This document shows, piece by piece, positions 27,359 to 42,300 of a stretch of DNA of 63,869 bases. This DNA comes from CAZJFH01 sp964545205 (lineage in GTDB: Bacteria > Pseudomonadota > Alphaproteobacteria > Rhodospirillales > Magnetospirillaceae). Position numbers and translations under genes: made by a program. Position 1 is the first letter of the stretch. The number at the start of each line of letters is the position of its first letter. The stretch lies in NCBI GenBank assembly GCA_964545205.1, contig CAZJFH010000024.1, positions 1-63,869 on the forward strand, given 5' to 3'. The notes beneath the pieces are model-generated. The model had not been told where the DNA came from. It did no database searches and saw only the letters and a list, made by a program, of their open reading frames with translations.

Positions 27359-30300
27359 ATGGGCCATCCGTCAGCCGATCGCGTCCGCTGCAAGAATCCC
27401 TCGATCCGGGCGGAGGCGCGCCAGCCCAAACCCGTCGCGCGCAGCCATCCGCTGTGGCGCAGCGGTCCGGCCAAGGCGGCGCTGACGGCCACGCGCAACC
27501 CGCTGAAGGACGGCGCCTCGCGGCGCGTGCTGTTCGAGGCGCTGGAGCCGCGATTCCTGCTGTCGGCCGACCTGATGCCGATGGCCGTCGACATGGCCGC
27601 CGATGGTGGCGACCTGACGCTTCAGTACGACGCCGACGCCGGGTTGCTGCGCGTGCTCGACAACCGGGACGGCGGGGTGATGGCGCAGCAGGCGCTGGTC
27701 GACACCGAAAGCGTGGTGATCCGCGGCGGCGCCGGCGACGACCGGCTGGTGCTCGACCTGCCGCCCGCGCTGCAACTGCCCGGCGGCATCCTGTTCGACG
27801 GCGGCGACGGGACGGACGTCCTGGTCGGCTCGGCGGCGGACAGCCGCTGGACGATCGACGGCACCGGCGGCGGCGCTCTGGGCGGGCTGACCTTCACCGG
27901 CCTCGAGAACCTGAGCGGCGCGGCCGACAACCAGGATACGTTCGTGTTCACCGCGACCGGCCGTCTGGCCGGGCTGGCGGACGGCGGCGACGGCGGCTTC
28001 GACGCGCTCGAACTGTCCGACGGCACCTTCGACACCGTCGCCTTCACGGTGACCGGACCACAATCCGGCATCATCGAGCGCGATGGCGACCGCATCACCT
28101 ATGCCGGGCTGGAGCCGACCACCGACGCCACCACCGGCGCCAAGATCGTCAACGGCTCGGCCGGGATCGACGAGATCATCGTGCGCGACGACGGCACCGC
28201 CGGCGACGGCACGTTCGTGGTCGAGATCAACCCCGGCGAGGACGTCACCTTCACCAACGCCACCTCGCTGCAGATCAACGCCGGCGGCGACGACGACACG
28301 GTGACGCTGCAGACCGTCGACGGCGCCTTCACCACCGCCATCGGGGTCGACGGCGGCAGCGGCAACGACCTGCTCGACGCCTCGGCCTTCGCCGGGGACG
28401 CCGACCTCGGCGGCGCGGGCGGCGACGACGAGTTGCGCGGCGGCAGCGGCGACAACGCGCTCACCGGCGGCATCGGCGACGACACCTACGTGTTCGGCGC
28501 CGGCTTCGGCCAGGACACGGTGACCGAGGCGGCCGGCGGCGGCGTCGACGTGCTCGACTTCACCGGCGTGGCGAGCGCGCTGACCGTCTCGGGCGACAAG
28601 CTGACCATCACCAGCGGCGTCAACCAGCTCACCCAGTCGGACACGGCCGCCGAGGTGCTGGACATCACCCTGCTCGACGGCGCCAAGACCGCCCTCGAGG
28701 ACGGCCTGGGCGAAATCCGCGACTTCGTCGCCCGCATGCAGACCGGCGCCGAGGCCATCCAGCAATTCGCCAACCAGCTGCCGCTGCTCGACCGCGCCGG
28801 CGCCGGCAGCCTGGGCGCCATCCTCGGGCTCGAGGCCTTGTTCGACGAGCTCGACAGCCAGATCGACGCCGCGATCGGCACCATCGCCGACAACACGCCG
28901 ACCCTGCAGGAGCTGATCGCGGCCCTGAACGGGATCACCCCCGGCTCGTCCTTCGTCGACTTCGATCCCGACTACCGCGGCGCCGGCGGCGGCACGGGCA
29001 CGCTGGAGGCGCTGATCCGCGCCGAGTTCGCGACCTCGGCCAACCAGACCTTCGATCTCGATGCCGGCGAGGACGCCGCGGCGGCCGGCATCCAGCTCGA
29101 TCTCGACGTGGCGGTCTCCGCCACCCTCGACGGCCTGTTCGTCGCCGGCCTGACCACCACCGGCACGCCCAGCTTCTTCCTGGTGCCGACGGCCGCCGGC
29201 GAGGATTTCCTGAATGTCGCGGTGAACGCGACGGTGTCCAGCCCGACCGACGTCGCCCTCGACGTCGGACTGCTCGGCCTGACGCTCTCGCCCGGTATGT
29301 ACGTCACTTTCGACGGCACGGCGCAGATCGACCTCAACAATGTCGGCGGCGACGGCACCATCAGCGTGACCGAACTCCAGACCGCCGCCGTCACCGGGCC
29401 GGGCGGCCTGATCACGGTCAGCGAGACCAGCACGTTCAGCGGCAGCGTCTCCGCCACGGTCGACAGCGGCGTCGCGCTGGCCGGCGGCTCCAGCCTGGCA
29501 TCGGCGACGCTGGCGTTCTCGATCGCCGGCAGCATCTTCGGCACTTCCGGCGAGCCGGCCGACGTGTCGGTCGCGCTGACGTCCGGCGGCACCGACCTTC
29601 TCGATTTCGGCAATCTGTCGCCGACCGAGCTGATGGGCATGCTGGGCCAGGTGGTCGACGCCTACGCACTGCTCGCCGACAGCGACGTGCTCGACGCGCC
29701 GGTGCCGTTCACCGGCAAGACGCTGGGCAGCCTGCTGGACGTCGCGGCGGCGTTCAAGGCCGAGGTGCTCGATCCGCTGTTCGTAAGCGGCGACGCGCTG
29801 CGCCCCGACGACGACGGCGACGGGTCGATGGACCTGACCATCGGCAACATCCAGGAACTGCTCTCGGCGCTCGGCCTCGATCCCGCCGAATACAACCCGG
29901 TGAACAAGGAGCTGGCCTTCGCGATCGGGTTCCAGCGCGCCTTCGGATTCGGCACGGCCACGGTCGCGCAGAAGACGCGCGGCGGCGGCGGCGCCAACGA
30001 GGTGCAGACGGTCACCTTGAACGCCGTCGACAGCAGCCTGGCCGACACGTTCCGCCTGGGCTTCATCGGCGACGACGGCCTGATCGAGTTCACAGACCCG
30101 ATCGCCCGCGACGCCACGCAGGCGCAGGTGAAAGCCGCGCTCGAGGCGCTGCCGGGCATCGGCGCCGGCGACGTGTCGGTCGTCGAGGACACCAATGACG
30201 CCGGCCAGACGGTCTACGCGGTCACCTTCGAGGGCGCCCTCGCCAACACCGACGTGGCGCTGATGGAGTCCGACGCCAGCGAGCTCGCCGGCGTCTTCCC

Positions 30301-33300
30301 GCTCGATTTCGGCGTCAGCCTCGGCAGTCTGGCCGGCATCTCGACCTCGGGGGCCTTCGGCATCACCGCCAGCGTCGGCGGCGACCTGACCTTCGTCGTC
30401 GACCTGACGCCGTCCCAGGATCTCAGCATCACCCCGGCCGTGTTCGAGCCCGGTGCCCGCATCGACATCCAGACCCTGCAGGACGGCTCGGCCACCCAAC
30501 AGGAAATCCAGCAGGTGCGGGTGGTCAACGCCACCGCCGGCAGCTTCAGCCTGATCGTCGGCGACAGCGAGACCGCGGCCCTGGCCCACGACGCCACCGC
30601 GACCCAGGTCGAGACGGCGCTGAGCGGCATCGGCTACACGGCGACGGTCGCGCATGCCTTCGATTCCGCGACCAGCACCCGCACCTACACCATCACCTTC
30701 ACCGCACCGGCCGGCACCAACATCCCCGACCTCACGGCCAATGCCGAGCCGGCCGGCGGGACGGCGCTGACCGGCGCCACCGACGACGGCGTGCTTACCC
30801 GGGACGCGCAGTTCTCGGTGTCGCTGTTCAACCGTCCGACCATCGCCGTGACCACCGACACCGAGGGTGCGGCGGGGATCGACGAGGTCCAGAAGGTGCG
30901 CATCCTCAACGCCGACGGCGGCAGCTTCCGGCTGGCCTTCGGCGGCGCCGAAACCGCCGACCTGGCATACGGCAGCGGTGCCGCCGCCGTGCAGTCCGAA
31001 CTGGAAGGCCTCGCCGGGATCGGCGCCGGCAACGTCTCGGTCGCCAAGTCCGGCGATGTCTACACCGTGACCTTCCTCGGCCTCGGCGACGTCGCCGAAC
31101 TCGGCGCCGTGGCGGCGGGCCTGAGCAACGCGACCGCGGCGCTGACGCTGAACAACGTGACCGTGGCCGACGATCCCGCCAACACCACGATCGACGACCT
31201 CGCCGCCGACGTGCAGCGGCAGATCGACGCGGCCCTGGTCGCCAACGGCGCCAGCCTGGGCTTCGATGCCGACACCGCCACCCCCGGCGTGCTGGAGACC
31301 GCGCTGATCCTCGACGGCGGTGCGGCCTTCGTCGCGGCCGCGGCGCCGTTCTCGACCCTTCCCGGCGACCTGCGCCTGAGCATGACGCTGGCCGACACGG
31401 GCGAGGTGGTGAACACCCGGCTGCGGGTCGCGGCGGTCGAGGCGAGCAGCCTCGCCACGGCGCTCGAATCCGCCGTCAACGACGCTCTGGCGAGCGCCGG
31501 GCGCGGCGACGTCACCATCGCCGTCGCGCTGTCGGGCGGCAAGCTGGAGATTTCCGCGACGGGCGCCGACCTGCGGATCGCGACGCCGTCGCTGATCATC
31601 GCCGAGGCCGGCGGCGGGCGCATCGCGCTGAACGCGCCGTCGGCCCAGCACTCGTTCGACGTGCTGGAGCCCGGCGCGACGGTCGACCGGCTGCTGCAGA
31701 TCAGCGCCGACTACGACGATCCGGCGTTCCAGGAGCTGGGTCTGATGAGCGCGCCGACGCCGTTCGACGGCGTGCTCGACGACGACGTGGAATTCACGCT
31801 GCTGGTCAACGGCGATGCGGTTCCCGTCTCGCTGTCGGCCCTTTCAACCGCCGGCAACGGCTCGATCGACGATCTGGTGAGCCAACTCGGCAGCGCCGTC
31901 GACACGGCGATGACCGGCGCCGGCTATGACGCCGCCGACGTCGACGTCGTGCGCCTCGATCCCAAGGGCAATCGCATCGCCATCGTGGCGGTGCAGGGCG
32001 AAGGCGTCGAGAGCTTCGCCATCGTCGTTCCCGACACGGTGTCGGGCGGCGGCGCCAACGGCGCCGTCACCGGCCTCGGCCTGGCGGCGGGGACCAGCGA
32101 AACCTTGCGCGCCAAGGCGACCGGCTTCTTCATCGAGGACGCCGGGATCACCGGCACGCTGGACATGAGCCTGCCCGGCGGCGCCAGCGTCGACGCCCAT
32201 ATCGGATTTCTGGGCGTGACCGCCAGCGTCGCCGCCGGCGGCAGCCTGGGCACCGACATCTTCTTCTCCGGCACCGCCACCCTGGCGCTGAAGGACCCGC
32301 TCGACGGCGACGACCGGCTGACGGTGGCGTTGATGACCGAGGCGCTGGGCGCCGGCTTCGTGCTGTTCGACGCCGGCGCGGTCAATCCGGCGGTGATCAA
32401 CACCGGCGTGCTCGCCGGCACGCTGACCGCAGGCCTCGACCTGGTGCTCGACATCGAGCCGGCCGGCGGCGTCGCCGGGCTGACCTCGCTGGACGCGCAG
32501 CTGAGCATCTCGATCGCCTCGGGCACCGACTGGCTCGCCGGGCCGCCGGTTCCCAGCATCGCGCTGACCGGGTCGAGCGTCGCCCTGCTCGACCAGTTCG
32601 GCGACCTGTCCTTCGATGACGTGATCGCCGCCCTGCGGGCCGTGGTCGACGTCCTGGCCGGCATCGCCGACGGCGACGGGCTCGCCTCGGACCTGCTGAA
32701 CCAGCCGCTGCCGATGGTCAACGCCAGTCTGGCCGACATTCTCGACGTCGCCCAGGAGCTGGGCGCCAGGCTGGACGCCATCGCCGCCGATCCCGCCGCC
32801 AGCATCCAGGAGCTCGACGCGCTGCTGCGCGACGTGTTCGGCATCGGCACCCAGGTGCTGTCGTTCGACGCGCTCGCCAACACGGTCGACATCAACCTCG
32901 AACTGGCCGCCGGCGGCGACCTGGTACGGCCATTCAGCCTCGATCTCGCCGATGCCGGCCTGCCGGGCTTCGTGACCGACCTGGTCGGCGTCGGCGCCTC
33001 GGGCAACCTGCTGCTCAACGCCAACGCGGCGCTGGCGCTGCGGATGGGCATCGATCTCGGCGCCCGTTCGGTGTTCATGCGCACCGGCACCAACACCGGC
33101 ACCAACACCGGCACCGGCCTGGCGCTGTCGGCCAGCGCCAGCGCCAGCGATCTCGACTTCAACGCCCAGGTCGGGCCGTTCGGGCTGTTCGTCATCGACG
33201 GCACCGCCGATCTGGCCGCCGCCTTCGGCCTGCACTTCGTCGACAACGACGCCGACGACCGGCTGGTGCTGGTCGACTTCGACGACGGCGCCGACACCGA

Positions 33301-36300
33301 CGCTCTGAGCGAATTCCTGGCCGGCGCCACCGCCAGCCTGTCCTATTCCGGCGGCGTCACGCTGCCGCTGTACGTCGGCACCGCCGACGATCCGATCGCC
33401 ATCGACTTCGCCGACGGCAATCCCGGCGACGACAACGCGCTGATCGTCGCCATCGACTCGACGGCCAGCCCGGTGCTGTCCTTCACGGTGCCGACCGCCG
33501 TCACCGACTTCTTCGACAACCTGACGCTGCCCAGCATCTTCAGCCTGCTGAGCGACCCGGCGGTGATCGTCGACGGCCTCGACCGGCTGCTGAGCACCCT
33601 GCAGGACACGCTGAACGGCCAGATCTTCGGCATCGAGCTGCCGCTGGTCGGCGACGCCCTGGCCGACAACCCGGCCAGCAACTTCATCGAGGACTTCCGG
33701 CTCGACCTGCTGCAGCCGATGGCGGACACGATCCGTACGAGCAATCTCGACCTCGACGGCCTCGTCGACCTCATTACCGACGAGATCGGCGACGTGCTCG
33801 GCGGCGCCGGCGGCATCCTGGAGGATCTGAGCGGCGACGGCATCCGCGACGGCGAGGACGTGCTGTTCCGGTATCTCGACGACGCCGGCAACGAGGTGAA
33901 CGCCCTGCTGGCGCAGGCGATCCAGTTCGACCTCGACATCAGCCGCGAATACACCTTCACCGCGCCCGAGGTCGTGTTCGATCTCGGGATCCCGGCGCTC
34001 GGCCTGGCGGCGGCGTTCACGCCGCGCGTCACGATGGCCTTCAACATCCACATCGGATTCGGCGTCGACAGCACCAAGGGCTTCTACATCGTCGCCGACT
34101 ACGACGATCCGTCGAACGGCGCCGGCCTCGATCCCGAGGTGAGCGCCAACCTCACCATCGACTTCACCGACGACGCCAACAATCCGGCCGAGGTCACCGG
34201 GCGGCTGCTGTTCCTGGCGCTGAACATGACCGACGGCGTCGACATGGACGACGACGGCAGCCTCGAGCTGAACAGCGGTCCGGTGACCGACACCGCCGCC
34301 GAGGAATTCAGCAAGCTGTTCCTGCAGGCGGTGATCGACATCGTCGAGCCCGGCGGCGACGGCGACCTGACCATCGGCGAGCTGACCTCGGCCTCGCCGC
34401 TCGACACCTTCCAGGCCACCATCTCGGGCGGCGCGCTGCTGCGCGTGCACGGCGTCGTCGATTTCAGCACGATCGACGCCAGCCTGGCCAACGTCCTGCC
34501 CAAGGTCTCCACCGACATCCTGGTCGACTTCGTGATCTCGGCCAGCCCCGGCGAGAAGATCGAAGTCGCCGCGCCGGAACTGGTGCTCAAGGACATCACG
34601 CTCGACCTCGGCTCGTTCATCTCCGGCTTCGCCGGCCCGATCCTCGAGCAGATCGGCAACGTCATCGATCCCTTCGACTTCCTGATCGGCCCGGACGGCT
34701 TCCTCAACAAGCGCATTCCGCTGCTGTCGGACCTCGCCGGGACCACGATCACCGGCAAGGACCTGATCGCCGCGTTCGACCCGCAGAACGGGCCGAAGGT
34801 GGTCGCCTTCCTCGACTTCGTCGAGCAGTTGTTCTTCCTGCGCGACCTGGTGCGCTCGGCCGCCAGCGATGCCGGTTCCCTCGGCCTCAATTTCGGCGAT
34901 CTGGTGCTGTTCGACGATCCCAGCGCCGGCACCGATTTCAGCGGCGTCGTCGACGATCCGATCAATCTGGCGCTGCCCGGCGGCATCACCGACCTTCGCA
35001 AGCTGCAAAGCCTGAAGAACGCCCAGCTTCCGGGCAGCCTGTCCGGGCCGACCCAGACCGGCTCCGGCGGCGGCTCGACGACCAGCCGCTTCACCGCCGG
35101 GGTCACCGATCCGGCCAGCCTCTACTTCCCGATCCTCGAACCGTCCGAGGTGTTCAAACTGTTCCTCGGCCAGCCGGCGACCTTCTTCCAGGTCGAGCTG
35201 CCCGAACTCGGCTTCAACTTCTTCTACCGCCAGCAGTTCCCGATCTTCGGGCCGCTGGTCGGCACGTTCGGCGGCGGCGTCGGCGGCGGCATCGACATCG
35301 GCTTCGGCTACGACAGCCTCGGGCTGCAGCAGTTCCTGGCCTCCGAGAACCCCGCCACCCTGGTGAACGGGTTCTTCATCAGCGACCTCGACCCGGTGAC
35401 CGGCTTCGACCGCCCCGAGGCGTTCCTGACGGCGCAGATCACGGTGGGCGCCGCCCTGTCGGTCGGCGTCGCCAGCGCCGGCGTCGAAGGCGGCATCCAG
35501 GCCGACATCCTGTTCAACATGTCGGACCTCGACCTCGACGGCAAGGTGCGCCTGGACGAGATGGCGGCCAACCTGCTCGCCAACGACTACAACCCGCTCG
35601 CGGTGTTCGACATCAACGGCCTGCTGCAGTTCTTCATGCGGGCCTATCTCGAGATCAACCTGGCGATCACCAAGATCCGCAAGGACTTCGAGTTCGCGCG
35701 GCTGACCCTGTTCGAGTTCGACATCCCGTTCGACCGCCCGGCCATCGTCGCCTCGCAGACCGGCGACACGCTGACGCTCAACATCGGCCCCAACGCCGCC
35801 AGCCGGCTGCAGGGCGACACCTCCGATTTCGGCGAGACGATCTTCGTCGCCAGCAGCGGCTCCGACATCAAGGTGTGGGGCAGCGATTTCGACCGCGACA
35901 CCATCGCCGAGGCCATGACCTTCTCCGGCGTCTCGAAGATCGTCGGCGACGGCGGCGCCGGCGCCGACACCATCGACCTGACCGGGCTGACCCTGACCGG
36001 CGTCGCGGTCGAGATCCATGGCGGCGAGGGCGACGACGTCATCCGCGGCGGCGAGGGCATCGACCTGCTGTTCGGCGACGGCGGCGACGACGACCTGTAC
36101 GGCGGCGACGGCGCCGACGTGCTGCGCGGCGGCATCGGCGACGACGAACTGTTCGGCGAGGCCGGCACCGACTCGCTGTTCGGCGAGGACGGCGACGACT
36201 CGCTCGACGGCGGCGCCGAAACCGACCTGCTCGACGGCGGCCGCGGGAACGACACCTTCACCCGCAGCGCCGGCGGCGACACCTACGATCTCGGCAATTT

Positions 36301-39300
36301 CGGCAGCGTCGACGTGATCGACGGCAGTTCGCTCGGCGACACCCTCGACTTCACCGGCGCCGGCCAGAACCTGACCTTCTTCCTCGATCGCTTCGCGGGC
36401 GATCTGCAGATTCACGTCGGCTACAACCTGCTCGCCGGCGAGGACGGCAACGAAATCACCGATTTCGCCAGCCAGCTCATCGTGACCGATGCCGCCGGCA
36501 TCACCAACATCCTCGGCGGTTCCGGCACCGACCTCTTCCTGGTCCGCGAAACGGCGAGCGGCCTGACCCTGAACGGCGGCAACGGCTCGGACCGCTACGT
36601 CTTCCATGCCGACCCGACCGGCGCCAAGCCGATCGACGTGACCGTCGCCGATGTCGGAAACGGGCTTGGCACCAACCTGATCGAGGCGATCGGCGGCGGC
36701 ACGGCCGACACCATCGCCGTCACGAACGGAATGGTGACGCTGAACGCGGTGCCCAACCAGACGGTGACCTATGTCGCGCCGACCGACCTGGTGACCCAGG
36801 ACAAGCTGGAGATCAAGGTCCGCTCCGGCGGCGGCGACGACGACATCTCCGTCGCCAGCACCAACGTCACCGTCCCGGTGCGCATCGAGACCGGGGCCGA
36901 CGACGACGTCGTCACCGTCGGCGACGGCAGCCTCGACGCGATCGCCGGCACCTTCCTGCCCGGCGCCAACGCGCCGTTCGGCTTCGGGCCGCTGGTCCTG
37001 GTCGGCGGCGGCGGCCAGGACGCGGTGGTCCTCGACGACAGCGCCGACGCCAGCGGCGACTTCGGCAACGTCACCGCCTTCCTCGAGAAGCGCATCGGCA
37101 TCTCCGAGCTGATCGAGGTCGGCGTCGTCACCGGCCTGGGCATGACCATGCAGGACGGCCTGACCAGCCGCGACGGCCGCGTCGAATACGAAGGCTTCGA
37201 GGCGGTCGAGGTCAAGCTCGGCGGCGGCGACGACGTTCTCACCGTCGGCGGCGCCTTCGACCTCGACAAGGCCTCTCCGACGGGCGGCGAGCCGGCGCCG
37301 GAGATGCTGGTCGACACGCTGTTCCCCAAGGCGCGCCTGTCCGACGACGTCGGCGATCCGAACGCGCTCGGCATCAAGCAGATCGTGCACGCGATTTCCG
37401 GCATGACCATCCTGTCGGCCGGCGGCGGCGACGACACCGTCAACGTCCTCGCCACCAACGCGCTCGACCGGGCGACGCTCGACGGCGCGCTCGACCTCGT
37501 CGGGGTCGCCACCGCAATCCAGGGCGGCGGCACCGATCCCGAACGCCAGACCGTCACCATCGACGGCGACGCCCACGGAATCGGCTACTTCACCCTGCAG
37601 TACCGCTTCGAGGAGACCCGGCCGATCCGCTTCGGCGCCTCGGCGGCGGAGGTGCAGCAGGCCCTGGTCGACCTGTTCCTGATCGGCCAGGACGCCCTCA
37701 GCAACGACAATGTCAGCGTCTCCAAGTCGGTGGTCGGCGGCGACGACGTCTACGAGATCGAGTTCGTCAACGGTCTCGACGGACAGGACGTCGCCCAGCT
37801 CGTCGCCCGCATCGTGCCGCTGCTGATCACCGGCGCCGCCGGCGTCGACCACGTCTCCGTGCAGTCGCTGACCCAGGACGCCTTCCTGCTCGGCGGCGAC
37901 GGCGAGGACTTCTTCGACCTCAACGTCGACCTGACCGGCGCCACGACGACGACGCCGATCCCCGACCCGCTGCCGGCGCTGACCGCGAACGGCATCAACG
38001 CCGTCCTGACCCTCGACGGCCAAGGCGACGGCGACGACTACGAGGTCAACCTGATCGGCGGCGCCACCGACTCGCGGATGTCGCTGTTCGATTCCGGCAC
38101 CAGCGGCTTCGACCGCCTGACCCTGTACGGCACCGAGACGCCCGATCTGTTCCTGCTGCGCGCCGCCTCGTCGGAAAGCGGCCTGGCCTTCGTGGCGCTG
38201 CTCAACGAGGACGCCGGCAAGGGCCCGACGGAGCAGCCGTACGAGCGCCTGAACTACGACAACAAGCTCGAAGAGATCATCGTCGAAGGCCGCGGGGGCG
38301 ACGACGCCTTCCACGTCGACGACACCCGCGCGTCGATCACCATCAACGCCGGCGAGGGCGACGACTTCTTCCAGATCGGGCAGCTGTTCAAGACCCGGCG
38401 GACGCCGGCGCTGGCCGGCGTGCTTCCCGAGGACGTGTTCACCACCATCGAGACGACCGTCGGCTGGCTGAGCAACGGCATCAGCGAGACGATGACCGCC
38501 AACGGCGACGCCGGCGAGGACGAGTTCATCGTCTTCCACAATCTCGCGGCGCTGAGCCTGAACGGCGGCGCCGACGACGACCGGTTCATCGTCAAGGCGT
38601 TCGCGCTGGCCGGCTCGCAGGAGGACCTGCGCGGCCAGACCGACCTCAGCGGCGACGCCGGCGCCGACCTGATCGAGTACGCGGTCAACGCGCCGGTCAA
38701 CATCAACGGCGGCGACGGCCTCGACACGGTCATCGTCATCGGCACCGAGTTCGGCGACGACTTCGTGGTGACCAAGGACGGCGTGTTCGGCGCCGGCCTG
38801 AACGTCAACTTCATCAACATCGAATTCCTCGAAGTGGACGCCGCCGAGGGCGACGACCGCTTCTTCATCCAGAGCACCGACGACGAGTTCGTCGCGCGCA
38901 TCACCGGCGGCCTGGGCACCGACTTCTTCTGGGTCAACGGGCCGACGCCGCGCAACGGCGTCATCAGCAACGACCTGCTCGGCCATTCCGGCATCATCAC
39001 CCACTCGGCGACCAGCACCGATCTCGCGTCGCTGTACGAAGGGCTGAAGATCGTCGGCATCTCGGCCAATGTCGCCGACAACGACGAGCCGATGATCGTG
39101 CTGACCGAGACCGACGGCTTCACCCGGGTCATCGAGGGCGCCGCCCTCGACCAGGGCGGCATGGACACCTACGCGGTCGTCCTGGCCCGGCCGCCGCGCG
39201 ACGACGGCGCGGCACCGGCCGAGGACGTGCGGGTCACCATCGCGCCGCCCAAGGGCCTGGTCCTGCTCGACGGCGCGCTGGCCGAGATCCGCAACGCCGA

Positions 39301-42300
39301 GGGCGACGCGGTGGGCGTCGACCTGATCTTCGACGCCAGCAACTGGTACGTTCCGCAAATCGTGCGGCTGGCGGTCGACACGACGATCGGCACCACCCCG
39401 GACCTGGTCGACGTCCAGCACAAGATCGAGGCCGACGACACGATCACCGGCACCGTCGGCGCCGGCAGCGTCAACGGCGAATTCTACGCCGACAGCGACG
39501 GGTTCGAGGCGTTGCTGGTCGACGCCAGCGGCCTCAACTTCGGCGACCCGGCCGCCTTCCCCGATCTGCCCGAAGGCCTGCGCGGGCGCTACGTCACCAT
39601 CGTCGACTGCGCCTCGGACCCCGAGGCGGTCGGCCAGACCCGCCTGATCCTCGACGTCGACGCCAGCGGCGCGCTGATCCTCAACAAGCCGTGGACGGTC
39701 GAACCGCCCAGCGACGCCAAGTACGAGATCCAGCTCTACGCGTCGAGCCAGATCCCGAACGTCAAGGTCGAGGTGTTCACCAACGAGCGGCCGGCCATCG
39801 TCGTCGACGAGATCGCCGGCGCCGAGACCCACAGCCTCGCGACCGGCGGCAGCACCAGCGTCGCCGAGGGTGCCGACACCGCGGGCGGCGACGCCATCGA
39901 CCAGAGCGGCGCCGATTTCATCCGGGTGCGCCTGTCGGCGCAGCCGAGCGGCGACGTCACCGTCGCGCTCGACAGCAGTCTGCTGGGCACCGGCAAGCAG
40001 CTTCGGTTCCTGGACGCCTCCGACAACCCGATCACCAGCCTGACCTTCACCAACGCCTCCTGGGACGATTTCCAGACGGTGAAGGTGCTGGCGGTCGACG
40101 ACGGCGTCGTCGAGGGCTTCCACAAGAGCGACCTGATCCTGACCGCAACCAGCGGCGATTCGGCCTTCGACGGCCTGAGCAGCAGCCTGGTCGTCGACAT
40201 CGCCGACAACGAGCGCCCGGGTGTCCGGATCATCGAATCCGGCGGCCGCACCAACGTCGTCGAATTCACCGACGGCCGGTTCGGCGTGTCGGCGGCGGTC
40301 GCCGACGCCGCCGGCTTCCCGCGCGCCGACAGCTATCAGGTGGTGCTGAGCCAGCAGCCGGCGGCCGGCGAGACGGTCACCGTGCACCTGCTGTCCGAAC
40401 CCACGCGCACGTCGCGCACCGGCGGCATCCGCTCGTACATCGAACAGGTCGAGCTCTCGACCGACGGCGTCAACTTCTTCGAGACGCTGACCCTGACCTT
40501 CGATTCGGGCAACTGGGACCAGCCGCAGACCGTCCATGTCCAGGCGAAGGAGGATCAGCGAGTCGACGGCGGCGACACCAAGGTGTTCGCGCCCGGGCTC
40601 GATCAGCTCGACAGCATCCAGGGGCCGCTGTTCATCGTCGGCGGCCTGGGCGAGGACCGCACCGGGCTGCTCGAAGCCGAACCGGTCATGCTGCCCTACG
40701 AGACCAACATCAAGGACGGCATCGGCACCGTGGTCGCGGCGGCCGACGGCGACCCGGCCACGGCGACCATCGACCTGGACGCCGATGCCGACATCGCAGA
40801 GTTCCTGGCGCTGACCGGCAAGGCGTCGCTGAGCGACCTGACGGCGGCCGATTTCGTCGATCTCTCGCTGGAGATCACCGAAGGCCCGGCGAAGAACAAG
40901 GTCCGCATCGTCACGGCCGCCAGCGTCGTCGACCAGAGCGCCGGAATCTGGAGCCTGACGCTGAAAAGCTCGTGGTACAGCCCGTTCAGCGACGATTCCA
41001 GCGTGCCGACGGGCGACAGCCGCTTCACGCTGTTCGAGACCAACCCCAACCTGCTGGTCGACGAGGTCGATCAGGCGGATCGCCTGATGGTGTTCGACGG
41101 CGACAACGTCAACTCGTTCGACGATCCCGCCCTGGGCGGCGGCGTCAACCAGTTCGCGGTCGGCCGCCTGTTCTACGACGACGTCAACCTCTACGGCGAT
41201 CCGGGCAAGCCCCTCGACCGGTTCCGCATCACCGGACTCGGGATGGCCGGCGACCGTCAGATCGGCGGCTTCACCCAGCCGGGCGGCATCATCCTGGAGG
41301 AAATGGAGGAGATCGAGGTCAATCTCGGCCCCGGCAACAACCGCTTCACGATCGACGACACCCCGGTGGCGCATCTGACGCTGAACACCGGCGGCGGCGA
41401 CGACGAGGTGCGGGTCAAGGCGGTTTCCGGGCACACGATCGTCAATCTCGGCGCGGGCGACGACACGATCACCGTCGCCAACGACGACCAGAGCCTGCAG
41501 GACCTGCTCGGCCTGCTGACGGTCACCGGCGACGTGCCGCAGGCGCTGGTCGAGACCCTGGCCAAGGGCTCGCCGGCCGAAGGTCCGTCGGTCAACGCCG
41601 TCGACGAAATCCAGCGGCTCGCCATCGAGGCGACCGGCGGCAGCTTCGTGCTGTCGCTGGACGGCCACCAGACGGCGGCCCTGGCGCACGACGTCTCGGG
41701 CGACGATCTGCGGGTCGCGCTCGAAGGCCTGGTCGGCGCCGCCTACGCGGTCGACGGCATCGGCGACGTCGCGGTCACCAAGGCCGGCGGCACCTACCGC
41801 ATCACCTTCCTCGGCGACCTGGCGGGCCAGGACATCGCGCAGCTGGCGGCGGACGGATCGGGCCTGACCAACGGGCTCGGCACCCACGACGTGCTGACGA
41901 TCGACGGCTCGGGCTGGCACGAGCACGGGGTCGGCGTGCTGACCTCGACCTCGCTGACCGGCCTCGGCATGCCGCAGGTCAACGCCATCCAGACGCTGGT
42001 GCTGAACGCCACGGGCGGCAGCTTCCGCCTCGGCTACGGCGGCCAGCAGACGGCGGCGCTCGCCCACGACGTGAGCGCGGCCGGACTGGAGACGGCGCTC
42101 GTCGATCTCGCCGGGATCGAACCCGGCGACGTCGCGGTGACGCGCAACGACGACGTCTGGGTGATCCGATTCCAGGGCAACCTCGGCAACCAGGCGATCG
42201 CTCCCCTGACCGTCGCCGCCAACGACCTGACCCTCGACGTCGAGACCGGCGGCGGCGCCGTCGCGAGCGGCCCCGGCGAGATCGCGGTGACCGCGCGCGT

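Noticed and set aside
33080..33115. Short Gly-Thr-Asn-Thr repeat in the giant protein
   Set aside because: Only two to three units; ordinary low-complexity linker rather than a variable tandem repeat.
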